DNA of 64,000 nt from Chitinophaga ginsengisegetis (GCF_900168065.1 NZ_FUZZ01000002.1:372001-436000), one strand, 5' to 3'; counted from the first letter of the stretch, positions 55,472 to 64,000 are shown. A program made the numbers and translations. Notes: generated by a model not told the origin, from the letters alone.

Positions 55472-55845
55472 ATGAAAAATATTTTTTCTATTATCTGCCT
55501 GATTACATTTGCAAGCACTCTTCTCGCTCAAGGTAAACAGGCAGACGAGGGATTGATCCGTATAACCCTTAATAACTATATTGAAGGAAGAAATAACGGG
55601 GATACGGCTCGTCTGGCGAGCGCATTTCATAAGAGCGCCGATCTCCGGTTCCGTAATGAAGAAAATGGAAACCTTGTTATTTGGAGCATCTCCGATTATG
55701 TAGGTAAATTCACGCCAGGAAAAAAAATTAACTGCACCGGCAAAATCGTTTCTATCGATATTGCAGGAAGTGCTGCCTAAGCAAAGATTGAGATATATTA
55801 CCCCGACAGAACCTACGCAGACTGATAGCAAATAGATACCGTTCA
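55472..55845 (+). pseudogene. Broken NTF2/lumazine-binding-like gene
   Basis: Signal peptide NIFSIICLITFASTLLAQ and an NTF2-like start (LIRITLNNYIEGRNNGDTAR, FHKSADLRFRNEENGN) run to a TAA at 55778-55780. The same frame continues AKIEIYYPDRTYAD, the expected next strand, and then hits TGA TAG. The tail is degraded in several frames. The 102-codon front part might still be made. Confidence 0.7.
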
Positions 55846-55939
55846 TTGTCATCAGCCATGAAAGATTGCAAAAAGTGGGATTGTCAATGATTCTGATCAG
55901 TATAAGAGCGTTAGGCCACGTAAATTGAATCATATTCCA

Positions 55940-56431
55940 ATGGGCAGAACACAGCATTTTTTTGAATACCAGGCGATGCTCGCCAGCGAATACGCAGACC
56001 TCGATCCCCAGCGGCTCCTTCGCCTTGGCGCAATGGTTGCCAGGAACGCATTGGCTTCGGTTAAAGCTCCGCTTGCTTCTGCCAAATATTCGCCGTACCG
56101 GGAACTTCTGGAGTTAACCGTAGATACACTTAGTATAGCCGGGAATGATCTCCGTGCGCCGAGACCGCCCGTTATCGATCAATGCCAAAAAGAGCTAACG
56201 GCAGCACATAGTAAATTTTCCAGGAAAAGTAAAGTGGTCGATGAAGGTAAAAAGCAGCTTGCAGACTGCACAGCCCTGCTGCTCCAGGTGATCTATTACC
56301 TGAAAACGGAAGACCCTTTGTATATTATCGGGATGTTGGATGCTATTCACCAATTGGATACGCACGTGCTGGCTGGCTACCAGGATCAGTTAGCGTTGAT
56401 CGCGCGGCTGAAGAAGTTCCTCAAAATCTGA
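55940..56431 (+). CDS. Hypothetical helical protein
   Basis: 163 residues from the ATG at 55940 (a TTG at 55925 is possible). Mostly helical, no signal peptide or membrane span: MGRTQHFFEYQAMLASEYAD, KELTAAHSKFSRKSKVVDEG, ALLLQVIYYLKTEDPLYIIG. No family recognised. It stands alone in a decayed zone. Confidence 0.55.
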   Translation: MGRTQHFFEYQAMLASEYADLDPQRLLRLGAMVARNALASVKAPLASAKYSPYRELLELTVDTLSIAGNDLRAPRPPVIDQCQKELTAAHSKFSRKSKVVDEGKKQLADCTALLLQVIYYLKTEDPLYIIGMLDAIHQLDTHVLAGYQDQLALIARLKKFLKI

Positions 56432-57140
56432 CCAGAATTCCGAGACTATAATTACAGGTAAAGGGCACTTGTACCCCGTAAGGGGTGCATCCCCCAGAAG
56501 ATGTTTTATGCGGAAGTGCAGCATGATTTTAAAGCCATGAAGAAAGAAGAAATAAGACACAATCCGCTGCCTCAAAGTAGAATTGATGACGAAGCCATCA
56601 GGGCTACCTGCTTGCGCATTATTCATCAAGCGGCGCTTTAATAAATCTTTTTCATTAATAATTTATGTTATACGAACTGGTTATATTTAAGCCAGCATTT
56701 TTAAACTATTGAATTTCAAACAAATACCTTCGCTAAGGACTTCAAATCTCCTAAAAATTGTTCGAGAAAAATTAACTCAGAGGCACAACTAAAAGGATTA
56801 GTTATTACTGTGGCAGCTTTGGGGAGCGTCAATTGAAAAAAGGTAACCAGAAATCAATTGAACAGGTCAAAGCAGCACTACACGAATCCTAAAATTCCCG
56901 AACCACTGTTCAGATTCTTCTGACAGCGGTTTTTTCATTTCCCCCCACCCCCATCACGTCTTTCTTTTACATTCCTTTTTGCATTTTAATAGCCTTACAT
57001 TACTTACAGTAGGGCATCACAGGCAAAGTGTTGTAATTTGCTGTGAAACCTGCAACTCTGACAGGCTATAAATACTGGCTCCTGATTGTTAATTTTAACC
57101 ACTTTAGCACCCAGTGCGTCAAAGTTCTAAATACCAGCGT
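56432..57140. other. Long gene-poor stretch with coding scraps and a terminator
   Basis: About 700 nt. A 46-codon frame at 56501-56641 (start MFYAEVQHDFKAMKKEE) is possible but unsupported. From about 56770 a frame reads SYYCGSFGERQLKKGNQKSI and ends at 56892, like the tail of a lost gene. A hairpin AACCACTGT...ACAGCGGTT with TTTTTT follows at 56901-56935. The rest shows nothing recognised. Confidence 0.4.
56901..56935 (+). terminator. Orphan terminator
   Basis: ACCACTGTTCAG pairs imperfectly with CTGACAGCGGT and is followed by six T. No intact gene leads into it, which supports a lost gene upstream. Confidence 0.6.
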
Positions 57141-57719
57141 ATGAGTGAGATATTAAAACAGCATCTGATGAACTTTGCGGCGCTTACGCCCAAGGATATC
57201 ACAGACAGCAGCCCTTATTGGAAAACCCGTAAAATAAAAAAAGGTGATTTTTTTAATATGCAGAATGTGGTCTGCAACGACCTGGGATTGGTAGTGAAAG
57301 GAATTTTCAGGATTTATTACAATGACCCTGTGACCGACGAAGAAAAGAATATTTTCTTCTTTTCTGAAAATCAGTTTATTGTATCATTCAGGAGCTTCAT
57401 CACCCGTTATCCCTGTGTATACTTCATAGAGGCGTTAGAGGACTCCGAAATTATATATATCACTTACCGTGATTTAAACAATTTGTACGATACGCATCCT
57501 AACTGGAGCAAATTCGGACGGCTGTTGGCCGAGTTATTTTTTAATTACTCTCAGGCCCGGACAGAAGAGTTCCTGTTCTATTCACATGAAGAGCGTTATG
57601 TTAAATTGTTGAAAGAACACCCTAATATCGTGAACCGTATCCCAGCCTACCATATATCCTCCTATCTGGGTATCACCACTCCTTCGTTAAGCCGTATCCG
57701 TAAGAGAATTAATCGTTGA
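57141..57719 (+). CDS. Crp/Fnr-family regulator
   Basis: 192 residues from the ATG at 57141; a GTG at 57114 is possible. A barrel with FNMQNVVCNDLGLVVKGIFR and NIFFFSENQFIVSFRSFITR, and the winged helix IPAYHISSYLGITTPSLSRI. Same overall plan as the protein at 53878 and also followed by a membrane-protein gene. Effector unknown. Confidence 0.9.
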   Translation: MSEILKQHLMNFAALTPKDITDSSPYWKTRKIKKGDFFNMQNVVCNDLGLVVKGIFRIYYNDPVTDEEKNIFFFSENQFIVSFRSFITRYPCVYFIEALEDSEIIYITYRDLNNLYDTHPNWSKFGRLLAELFFNYSQARTEEFLFYSHEERYVKLLKEHPNIVNRIPAYHISSYLGITTPSLSRIRKRINR

Positions 57720-57834
57720 TTCCGCATTAACATCCATTTTTTGCTGAACAAAGTGAAAAAAGTTATTCCGGATTAACTTAAGTGAATGTTTCCCATTTTT
57801 TTTCTCTGAATTTTTGCAGAAAGAAAATAACAAT

Positions 57835-58347
57835 ATGGGACTATCAAATTTGGGCATTTTTCATACCATCATTGGTATCATTGCCATTGTAGCAGCATTA
57901 ATATCGTTTGTAAAGTATGCTAAAATCAATCTTGCCAACACATCCGGGAAAATATATTTTTACGGAACGATCATCACTTCCTTAACAGCATTAGGGCTTT
58001 CAAAGCAAGGTGGCTTTAACGCCGGGCATCTTTTTTCGTTATTGATTTTAATCCTGGTAATAATTGCTTTTTTCCTTTATTACAAGATGGGACAGCATAA
58101 CAAAGCCCGTTACTTCGAAAACTTTCTGCTGTCGCTCAGTTTTTTTCTGTCTATGGTTCCTACCGTTAACGAAACACTAACCCGGATCCCAATCGGGAAC
58201 CCTTTGGCCAAAAATAGCGGCGACCCTTTGATAGGGAAAACACTGCTTATATTTTTCATACTGTTTCTTGCAGGTTCGGTTTACCAATTCATCAGGCAAA
58301 AAAGAAGTAATAAAAACTCATCAGGGGAAGTCCCCAGGGGTATATAG
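57835..58347 (+). CDS. Four-span membrane protein of unknown function
   Basis: 170 residues from the ATG at 57835. Hydrophobic segments at about 5-25, 42-55, 65-85, 98-112 and 138-154; the basic end RQKRSNKNS is cytoplasmic. No family recognised. Follows the Crp-like gene by 115 nt and ends before a terminator. Confidence 0.75.
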   Translation: MGLSNLGIFHTIIGIIAIVAALISFVKYAKINLANTSGKIYFYGTIITSLTALGLSKQGGFNAGHLFSLLILILVIIAFFLYYKMGQHNKARYFENFLLSLSFFLSMVPTVNETLTRIPIGNPLAKNSGDPLIGKTLLIFFILFLAGSVYQFIRQKRSNKNSSGEVPRGI

Positions 58348-58362
58348 CATTTTCCATCTGCC

Positions 58363-58390
58363 GGTCCGCCTTATCGGGGTAAGGTGGACC
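58363..58390. terminator. Bidirectional terminator
   Basis: GGTCCGCCTTA pairs with TAAGGTGGACC (one G-T pair) between the convergent membrane-protein and esterase genes. Confidence 0.75.
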
Positions 58391-58430
58391 AGCAATTTTC
58401 CCAATGTCAAAAATCTGTCCCTGCGCAAAT

Positions 58431-60350
58431 TTATTTAAAAATCACCTGCGCAAAATTGAACAGGTTATTCCGCCATACCGGCCAGGTGTGGCCTCCCTGG
58501 TATTCGCTATAAGTATGTTTAATATTCAACTCATCCAATTTTGCCAGCATCAGCTGGCAGTTCCCGTAGGCAATATCTTCTTTCCCACCCATAGCAATCC
58601 AGAACGTCTTCAGGTTGTTGTTAATCATGGCGGCATGGGCTTTCATGAAATCGTACTGGGCTGTCGCAACGCCGGCCTGCCGCGACTGCATCCAGCCGGA
58701 ACTGAATACTCCCAGGGAAGAAAACAGATCCGTGTTTTTGATACCTGTATAAAGCGTATGGATGCCGCCCATCGATAAACCCGCCAATGCCCTTTTACTG
58801 GCAGCTGTTTCCGCACGATAGTTTTTTTCTACCAGGGGAATAATAATATCCTTCAGTTCTGTTTCAAATGTCTTTAATGCAGATTCGTCGAAAGCTGTGC
58901 CACCAACATTAGCATCGGGCATTACAATCAGCATAGGCCCGGCTTTCTTTGCAGCGATGAGGTTATCCATGATCAGATCCGTTTTACCTTGCATAGCCCA
59001 CCCGGTTTCGTCTTCACCGCCTCCATGCAAAATATAGAGCACGGGATATTTTTCGGTTGTATTGGCATCATAACCGGGCGGAGTATAGATATACAACTGC
59101 CGCCATGAACCGGTAACCTTTGAGAAATACTTCCTGATCCGGATATCGCCATGCGGCACATCTCTTAACGCATAATAGTTACCGCCGGCAAACGGTATTT
59201 CAATACCGCTTGCCATTCTTCCCATACCGTAAAAGGTTTCACTGGCCGGGTCCGCAACGGCCATCCCATCTATCAGCAGGGAATAGTAATGAAAACCTTC
59301 GCCTATGGAATCTGTTGTTACGGTCCATAAACCGCCGGTGTCTTTCACCATATCATACCTGCGGCCCAGGTCCACCTGTACCTTCCGCGCTTCCGGCGCT
59401 TTGGTGCGGAAAACAACGCGATGGTCGGCCAGTACCTGCGGATACTTTGCATTGCGCACATTGGTTTCGGCAGGAGCGCCCACCACCGGGTATTTTGAGA
59501 AGGTAGTAGTATCCACGGGCTTAAAGATCAGCTGGGAAAACATAAACAATCCGTTCTTCCATACCTTAAAGTCATGCACACCCGGTTCAATGTAATAGAT
59601 ATGCGGTACGTTGTTTTTTTGGAGATAATCATGCGTGCGTTTGCTGAAAGCAATTAATCCGTCGCTGGCGCCGCAGGAGATCCAGAGTAGTTTTATTTGC
59701 TCCCTGGCCTTAACAGGATCCGGTATCAACTGCTCCGGTACTTTGGTGTTTGGGGCCGAGGAAAAACCGCCGATCCATGCAAACCTATCCAGGTTACCCA
59801 GTCCAAAATTCAGTGACTGCCCTCCTCCCATCGATAGTCCGGCAATGGCCCGGTGCTCTCTGTCTGTATAAACAGGATACTTCTTTTGTATATAGGGAAT
59901 AAGATCGCTCAACAAATCTTTTTCAAAAGTGGCAAATGCCTCCACTTTGTCGGGGGCCATGATATTTCCCGTGGCCCGGTCGTCTTTCATGGCCCTTCCG
60001 TTAGGCATAACAACAATCATCGGCTCAATTTTTCCTTCTGCGTACAGGTTGTCCAGGATTACCTGGGGCGTGCCGCCTCTCAGCCATTCCTGTTCATCGC
60101 CGCCAATGCCGTGCAACAGGTATAACACCGGGTATTTATTTTTCTTTGAAAACCCTGGCGGCAAATATATCAGTGCTTTGCGCGGATTACCCACCGTTGC
60201 TGAATTATACGTGATGGTATCAATACTGCCATGCGGTATATCTGTACGCGGGGTGTCAAAACCGGGCAGGGCGTGCTCAATAATGCCTTGTGTAAAAGCG
60301 GTTATAGCAAACAATAGAAGGATGGTAACATTAAATACTATCTTTTTCAT
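58431..60350 (-). CDS. Secreted double-esterase fusion protein
   Basis: 639 residues with a signal peptide. Two full D-type esterase domains: 45-280 with YPVLYLLHGIGGDEQEW, Ser173 in GLSMGGG and His259, and 415-639 with YPVLYILHGGGEDETGW, Ser526 in GLSMGGI and a His in GGHTWPVWRNN. A glycogen-debranching/E-set-like beta domain at 305-400 (EGFHYYSLLIDGMAVADPAS) links them. Both triads look intact. Feruloyl- or acetyl-xylan esterase-like, acting on plant polysaccharides. The tandem form is unusual. Confidence 0.9.
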   Translation of the reverse strand: MKKIVFNVTILLLFAITAFTQGIIEHALPGFDTPRTDIPHGSIDTITYNSATVGNPRKALIYLPPGFSKKNKYPVLYLLHGIGGDEQEWLRGGTPQVILDNLYAEGKIEPMIVVMPNGRAMKDDRATGNIMAPDKVEAFATFEKDLLSDLIPYIQKKYPVYTDREHRAIAGLSMGGGQSLNFGLGNLDRFAWIGGFSSAPNTKVPEQLIPDPVKAREQIKLLWISCGASDGLIAFSKRTHDYLQKNNVPHIYYIEPGVHDFKVWKNGLFMFSQLIFKPVDTTTFSKYPVVGAPAETNVRNAKYPQVLADHRVVFRTKAPEARKVQVDLGRRYDMVKDTGGLWTVTTDSIGEGFHYYSLLIDGMAVADPASETFYGMGRMASGIEIPFAGGNYYALRDVPHGDIRIRKYFSKVTGSWRQLYIYTPPGYDANTTEKYPVLYILHGGGEDETGWAMQGKTDLIMDNLIAAKKAGPMLIVMPDANVGGTAFDESALKTFETELKDIIIPLVEKNYRAETAASKRALAGLSMGGIHTLYTGIKNTDLFSSLGVFSSGWMQSRQAGVATAQYDFMKAHAAMINNNLKTFWIAMGGKEDIAYGNCQLMLAKLDELNIKHTYSEYQGGHTWPVWRNNLFNFAQVIFK

Positions 60351-60527
60351 GTGGAATAATTGTTTTATTACAAATGCAGCTTAGTTACTTCCGGGTGATT
60401 AACGTAATATCATCAGAGCCGGTGATAAAACAAAAATACAGGAAGCCGCTTTTAACTAATAGCTTATTTGTTGAAATTGATGGTATAATTGTCTTATAGA
60501 CAATAAAACACATAAGCGGTGAGTGGA

Positions 60528-60917
60528 ATGTATCTTAAAACCGGTAAAATGTCAGAGGATTTCAAGCATCGCATCATGGAATCCGGATGGGGCGGAACAG
60601 CCAATATTATCAATGGTAAAATTTATCAAACGGTGACGCTACCTGCAGGGAATTATATTTTCCTGGTGAACTGCTACACATAAGCGCTCGACCCTGTATA
60701 CGTGGTAGCTGCTGCCGGCAATACGCTGCCGGATATAAGCGACCTGTCTACTGCAGCGGGATATGCCGCGTTCACCATCGCCAGGTTTGTGAATGCAACG
60801 GTGCAGTGCCAGTTTAGCATCGCTCAGCCGCAAACCGTTTCGCTAGGCTTTGTAGCCACCATGATGTCCGGCAACCAGTACTGGCGCGTGCCTTCTGTTA
60901 AGCTGATAAAAAACTGA
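60528..60917 (+). pseudogene. C-terminal remnant of a DUF5013-type surface protein
   Basis: The frame reads GGTANIINGKIYQTVTLPAG, hits TAA at 60681-60683, then continues PVYVVAAAGNTLPDISDLST and ends NQYWRVPSVKLIKN. The last words are the typical end of DUF5013/F5-8-like domains of Bacteroidota SusD-linked lipoproteins. The N-terminus and most of the gene are gone. A good terminator still follows. Confidence 0.7.
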
Positions 60918-60938
60918 TCCTTTCCATATCCTATGCCT

Positions 60939-60969
60939 AAAAGCCTGTTCCTTACCGGAACAGGCTTTT
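60939..60969 (+). terminator. Terminator of the DUF5013 remnant
   Basis: AAAAGCCTGTTCC pairs with GGAACAGGCTTTT around TTACC and ends in T6. Confidence 0.88.
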
Positions 60970-61016
60970 TTCGTTAATGGCAACCTCTGCCATATCCCAC
61001 CCCAAGCATAGGATAA

Positions 61017-61092
61017 CCCGTAGATAAGCCGTATATGAGCCGTATATAAGCCGTAGATAAGCTGTACCTATAGAGATACGGCTTATCACCGT
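61017..61092. repeat. 11-nt tandem repeats with an inverted copy
   Basis: Units CCCGTAGATAA, GCCGTATATGA, GCCGTATATAA, GCCGTAGATAA and the decayed GCTGTACCTAT stand head to tail (61017-61071). ATACGGCTTAT, the complement of the unit, follows at 61076-61086 and can fold back on any of them. No gene in the 414 nt from 60970 to 61383; the other feature here is the hairpin at 61304-61330. Confidence 0.7.
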
Positions 61093-61303
61093 TTTTACTC
61101 CGTATCAACCATAAATAAACCCGGAATGGCTTATATATCGGTAATTGCGAATATATCAGGAACACATCCTTAACAATTCCCTAACCCATACTTAACTTCA
61201 GGCTAACAATCATTTCCCATCTTGCCGTTGTTACCCCGGCAGGAAATGCTATCCAATTGAAAAACCTATTACTATTGTTTGTTTCAGCCATTATGGATGC
61301 AGG

Positions 61304-61334
61304 AGGAAGGAAGAGCAAGCTCCTTCCTTTTTTT
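61304..61334 (+). terminator. Terminator-like hairpin
   Basis: AGGAAGGA pairs with TCCTTCCT around a nine-base loop and is followed by seven T. No intact gene leads into it; it may end a small RNA or read-through. Confidence 0.55.
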
Positions 61335-61383
61335 ATTCCGGCCGCCAAACCCCTATCTTTACGTAATTTTTTACTGAGATACT

Positions 61384-62676
61384 ATGGGAACATCAATTAC
61401 CTGTCCCAGTTGCAGGCACCAGTTTGTTATCGAGGATGCTTTTGCAGCGGATATAGAAAAAGAAATGCGGGGAAAAATGGAAGATGAATGGCGCAGACGC
61501 CTGAAATCTCTCCAGGAGGAAAAAGATACACTTCTTTCTGAAAAAAATAAGATGGCACTCGAACGCCGGCAGATAGAAACACTGAAACAGCAACAGGAAG
61601 AAGAAGTGAACCGCCGTGTACTCGCAGAAAAAAAACAGCTCCAGGACACTATGGAGCAGGAACTACGCAAAACCATTACAGCCGATTTCGGCAGCCAGCT
61701 GTCGGCTTTGAAGGAAGCCAACCAGGAACAGGAAGAAAAGCTCCGCGAAGCCCGCAAACAGGAGCTGGAGTTCCTCCGCAAAGAGCAGGACCTTAAAACC
61801 AAAGAACAGGAACTGGAAATTGATCTCCAGAAAAGACTACTGGAAGCCCGGTCAGAACTGGCCGATCAGATACGAAGGGAAGAATCCGAACGTAACTCCC
61901 TCAGAGATACAGAACACCAGCTACGCCTCCGTGAACTGGAAAAGCAATTGGAAGACCAGCGCAAACTGGCAGAAGAAATGAGACGCCGGGCAGAACAAGG
62001 CTCCATGCAGCTGCAGGGTGAAGCACAGGAACTGATACTGGAGGAAATGCTGCGTCTCCATTTCCCCTTTGATGAAGTAACGCCGGTAGGCAAAGGCGTT
62101 CGTGGCGCAGATTGCATACAACTGATCCGCAACCAGTACGGACAGGAATGCGGACGCATCATCTATGAAAGCAAACGTACCAAAGAGTTTATCAAAGACT
62201 GGGTAGAGAAGCTGAAAGCAGACATGCGCAGCCAGGGTGTGGATGTAGCCATCCTGGTTACCCAAACCATGCCCAAAGACATGGAGCGGTTTGGTGAAAA
62301 AGAAGGCATCTGGATCTGCACCTTCGCAGAGGTGAAAGCACTGGCCTATGTGCTGAGAGATGGAATCATCAAAATTTCAGGTAAGCTCCGCTCACAGGAA
62401 AACAAAGGCGACAAAATGCACATGCTCTACGAATACCTTACCGGGGGAGAGTTTGCAGAGCAATGGAAAGCTATCCGCGAAGGGTTTATGTCTATGAAAT
62501 TATCCATACAGCGCGAACGCGATGCGATGGAAAAACTCTGGAAAGCACGCGAAAAACAACTGGAAAAAGTATTGCTCAATGCAGCACATATCAAAGGCTC
62601 TATTGAAGGTATTGCCGGCAGCGATTCAGTAGACCTGCAACTGCTGGAAGATGCAGCCGATGAACTTCCTGAATAA
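61384..62676 (+). CDS. DUF2130 protein with nuclease-like core
   Basis: 430 residues. An N-terminal CPSCRHQF half zinc ribbon is followed by a coiled coil at ~22-210, rich in Glu, Lys and Gln. The C-terminal DUF2130 domain has KGVRGADCIQLI (Asp243) and GRIIYESKRTKEF (Glu262, Lys264) with W and KLKAD after them, the D...ExK spacing of PD-(D/E)XK nucleases. Cytoplasmic. Function undetermined; a DNA-acting nuclease is an inference from the motif. Its 3' end overlaps the HAD gene only if that gene uses an upstream start. Confidence 0.9.
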   Translation: MGTSITCPSCRHQFVIEDAFAADIEKEMRGKMEDEWRRRLKSLQEEKDTLLSEKNKMALERRQIETLKQQQEEEVNRRVLAEKKQLQDTMEQELRKTITADFGSQLSALKEANQEQEEKLREARKQELEFLRKEQDLKTKEQELEIDLQKRLLEARSELADQIRREESERNSLRDTEHQLRLRELEKQLEDQRKLAEEMRRRAEQGSMQLQGEAQELILEEMLRLHFPFDEVTPVGKGVRGADCIQLIRNQYGQECGRIIYESKRTKEFIKDWVEKLKADMRSQGVDVAILVTQTMPKDMERFGEKEGIWICTFAEVKALAYVLRDGIIKISGKLRSQENKGDKMHMLYEYLTGGEFAEQWKAIREGFMSMKLSIQRERDAMEKLWKAREKQLEKVLLNAAHIKGSIEGIAGSDSVDLQLLEDAADELPE

Positions 62677-62686
62677 ATATAAACCT

Positions 62687-63307
62687 ATGCAAAACAAAAA
62701 GATCAACACAATTATATTCGACCTGGGCGCAGTATTGATCGACTGGAATCCCCGTCATTTATACCGTAAAATTTTTTCTTCGGAAGAAGAAATGGAAAAC
62801 TTCCTCCGCGATGTATGTACTTCAGATTGGAACGAAACACAGGATGAGGGCAGAACATTAGCAGAAGGCACCGAACTGCTGGTTAACAGCTTTCCGCACC
62901 ATGAAGAAAATATCCGCGCCTACTACGGCAGGTGGGATGAAATGCTTGGCGGAGAAATTGAAGGCACAAAAAATATATTGCATCGACTAAAAGAAAGCGG
63001 CCAATATAAATTATACGCGCTCACCAACTGGTCTGATGAAACTTTTCCCATTGCCTGGGCCATGTATCCTTCCCTCCACTGGTTCGATGGTATCGTAGTT
63101 TCCGGCAAAGAAAAAATGCGCAAACCAGCCCATGCATTTTTCCAGCTCTTACTTGACAGATATAACGCAGACGCACATACGTCGTTGTTCATCGATGATA
63201 ATTTACGCAATGTATTAGCGGCGCGTGAGTTTGGCATTGATACTATTTTATTTGAAAGCCCGGAACAGTTAAAAACAGCATTAGAAAATCGATCTATAAT
63301 AATTTAA
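62687..63307 (+). CDS. HAD-superfamily phosphatase
   Basis: 206 residues from the ATG at 62687 (an upstream ATG at 62651 lies within the DUF2130 gene and adds atypical residues). INTIIFDLGAVLIDWNPRHL carries the nucleophile Asp; LYALTNWSDETFP motif II; GKEKMRKPAHAFF the Lys; SLFIDDNLRNVLAAREFG the acidic motif IV. The usual second Asp of DxD is Gly, as in YihX-like sugar-phosphate phosphatases. 10 nt after the DUF2130 stop. Confidence 0.9.
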   Translation: MQNKKINTIIFDLGAVLIDWNPRHLYRKIFSSEEEMENFLRDVCTSDWNETQDEGRTLAEGTELLVNSFPHHEENIRAYYGRWDEMLGGEIEGTKNILHRLKESGQYKLYALTNWSDETFPIAWAMYPSLHWFDGIVVSGKEKMRKPAHAFFQLLLDRYNADAHTSLFIDDNLRNVLAAREFGIDTILFESPEQLKTALENRSIII

Positions 63308-63510
63308 TCCACTACATTACTTACTGTATTTGTTAACCCTTCTTCCACTTTAGGATTTCATTAACACTCCACAGATAAACTTTCTGTAACAATCAACCAT
63401 CTAATCCGTTCAAGAAAGATACACGGAAATCGGAATGTCAGGATACCAATCTGTTTGGTCCATGATCGTTAACCTGTAGATTTTATTTTTTTAAATTAAT
63501 ACGCTAGGAC

Positions 63511-64000
63511 ATGAAAAGAACTTTGTTTTTATTCAGCGCCGCTGCCGCAGTGGTAGCGATGGTTTCATTCAGCAGCTGTCGTAAAGATCCCTTAAAAGAT
63601 ATGACTAATGAAGAGTCGAGGATCTATATCACTAACCACGACAGCACTGCTAACTTCACCTCATATTCAACTTTTAGCATAGTAGATTCAGTAGCAGTGC
63701 TGACGCGCACCAGCGATTCAGCTAAAAAAGAGCTGACCGACTACGACAAAAAATTAATTGCTTCCGTAACCACCGCTATGCAGCAACGGGGTTACACACT
63801 TGTGAACAAAGCCGCCAAACCTGATCTGGCAGTGAACCTCACACGTATCGACAACTCCTACACCAACATCTCCTGGAATCCGGGATGGTGGGGTGGCGGC
63901 GGCTACTGGGATCCAGGCTACTGGGGATATCCGGGTGGCGGCTGGTACTGGCCTTCTTACTACACCGTTTACCAGGTGAATGAAAGACAGGTAGCCATCG
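63511..64000 (+). CDS. DUF4136 lipoprotein, 3' end outside window
   Basis: 163 codons open to the window edge from the ATG at 63511. Lipobox FSSC with Cys23. YSTFSIVDSVAVL, LIASVTTAMQQRGYTLV and KPDLAVNLTRIDNSYTNIS are DUF4136 features; then a Gly/Trp/Tyr-rich stretch (PGWWGGGGYWDPGYWGYPGG). Probably an outer-membrane lipoprotein of unknown role. Confidence 0.9.
   Translation, partial: MKRTLFLFSAAAAVVAMVSFSSCRKDPLKDMTNEESRIYITNHDSTANFTSYSTFSIVDSVAVLTRTSDSAKKELTDYDKKLIASVTTAMQQRGYTLVNKAAKPDLAVNLTRIDNSYTNISWNPGWWGGGGYWDPGYWGYPGGGWYWPSYYTVYQVNERQVAI

Noticed and set aside
56501..56641. 46-codon ORF MFYAEV...
   Set aside because: Protein-like composition but no family, promoter or conservation evidence; kept only as a remark on the gene-poor stretch.
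61017..61092. Possible CRISPR array
   Set aside because: Units are 11 nt and contiguous, with no spacers and no cas genes in the window.
61257..61487. 76-codon frame beginning with a hydrophobic stretch
   Set aside because: It spans a terminator-like hairpin and overlaps the DUF2130 start in another frame; the hydrophobic run is short and by chance.
61371..61802. Serine-rich 143-codon frame on the minus strand
   Set aside because: Antisense of the Glu/Lys-rich coiled coil of DUF2130, which yields Ser/Phe runs on the other strand.

Overview
The window is a 64 kb chromosomal stretch from a member of the Bacteroidota, most like the Chitinophagaceae (Chitinophaga-type). The basis is the gene content: three ECF sigma/FecR anti-sigma pairs, an STN-TonB-dependent receptor with a partner lipoprotein, Bacteroidota lipoproteins, a long-form signal peptidase I, DUF4136/DUF5013 proteins. 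Several promoters also carry the Bacteroidota -7 box TAnnTTTG, some with TTTG about 18-19 nt upstream. No species is claimed.

Layout. 0-2.5 kb: FecR anti-sigma (cut by the left edge), its ECF sigma factor, a YheT-type hydrolase. 2.6-9.8 kb: AraC regulator and exported amidohydrolase, signal peptidase I, Tat-exported TIM-barrel protein, TPR protein, ankyrin protein. 10-15.6 kb: a tightly overlapping five-gene operon for a periplasmic molybdenum aldehyde/xanthine-type oxidoreductase (paoABC-like) with its maturation factors XdhC and MocA. 15.6-17.7 kb: a promoter with an overlapping palindrome and a 29-codon poly-cysteine leader ORF ahead of a PhyH dioxygenase and an SDR. 17.7-22.7 kb: DUF72, an Fpg-like glycosylase without zinc finger, two convergent L,D-transpeptidases, a collagen-like lipoprotein. 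22.9-28.1 kb: a glycosyltransferase/methyltransferase cluster ended by a terminator. 28.1-33.1 kb: phosphocholine-type phospholipase C, small lipoprotein, AraC regulator and secreted beta-propeller. 33.2-37.9 kb: an ECF sigma/FecR operon whose receptor slot is taken by an STN domain fused to a repeat protein, followed by a paralogous repeat protein. 38-47 kb: OmpH, SMP-30, membrane proteins, tandem tRNA-Gly, PepSY protein, GT2, histidine kinase, tRNA-Leu. 47.1-47.8 kb: serine-recombinase remnant beside tRNA-Leu. 47.9-53.7 kb: a canonical sigma/FecR/TonB receptor/lipoprotein locus. 53.9-61 kb: an accessory-looking zone with two Crp-like regulators, a CPBP protease, a double esterase and at least three broken genes. 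61.4-64 kb: DUF2130 protein, HAD phosphatase, DUF4136 lipoprotein (cut by the right edge).

The most notable unexplained structures are: (1) a family of roughly 190-205 nt intergenic palindromes with the same termini (about 4.9, 7.6 and 37.9 kb, plus a partial copy) but different, still self-complementary bodies; (2) the poly-Cys leader ORF with its promoter/operator; (3) the sigma/anti-sigma operon that signals through an STN-repeat fusion instead of a TonB receptor; (4) three genes whose -7-like box lies exactly 4 nt before the ATG, which predicts leaderless mRNAs. All functional calls come from reading motifs; no database search was run.
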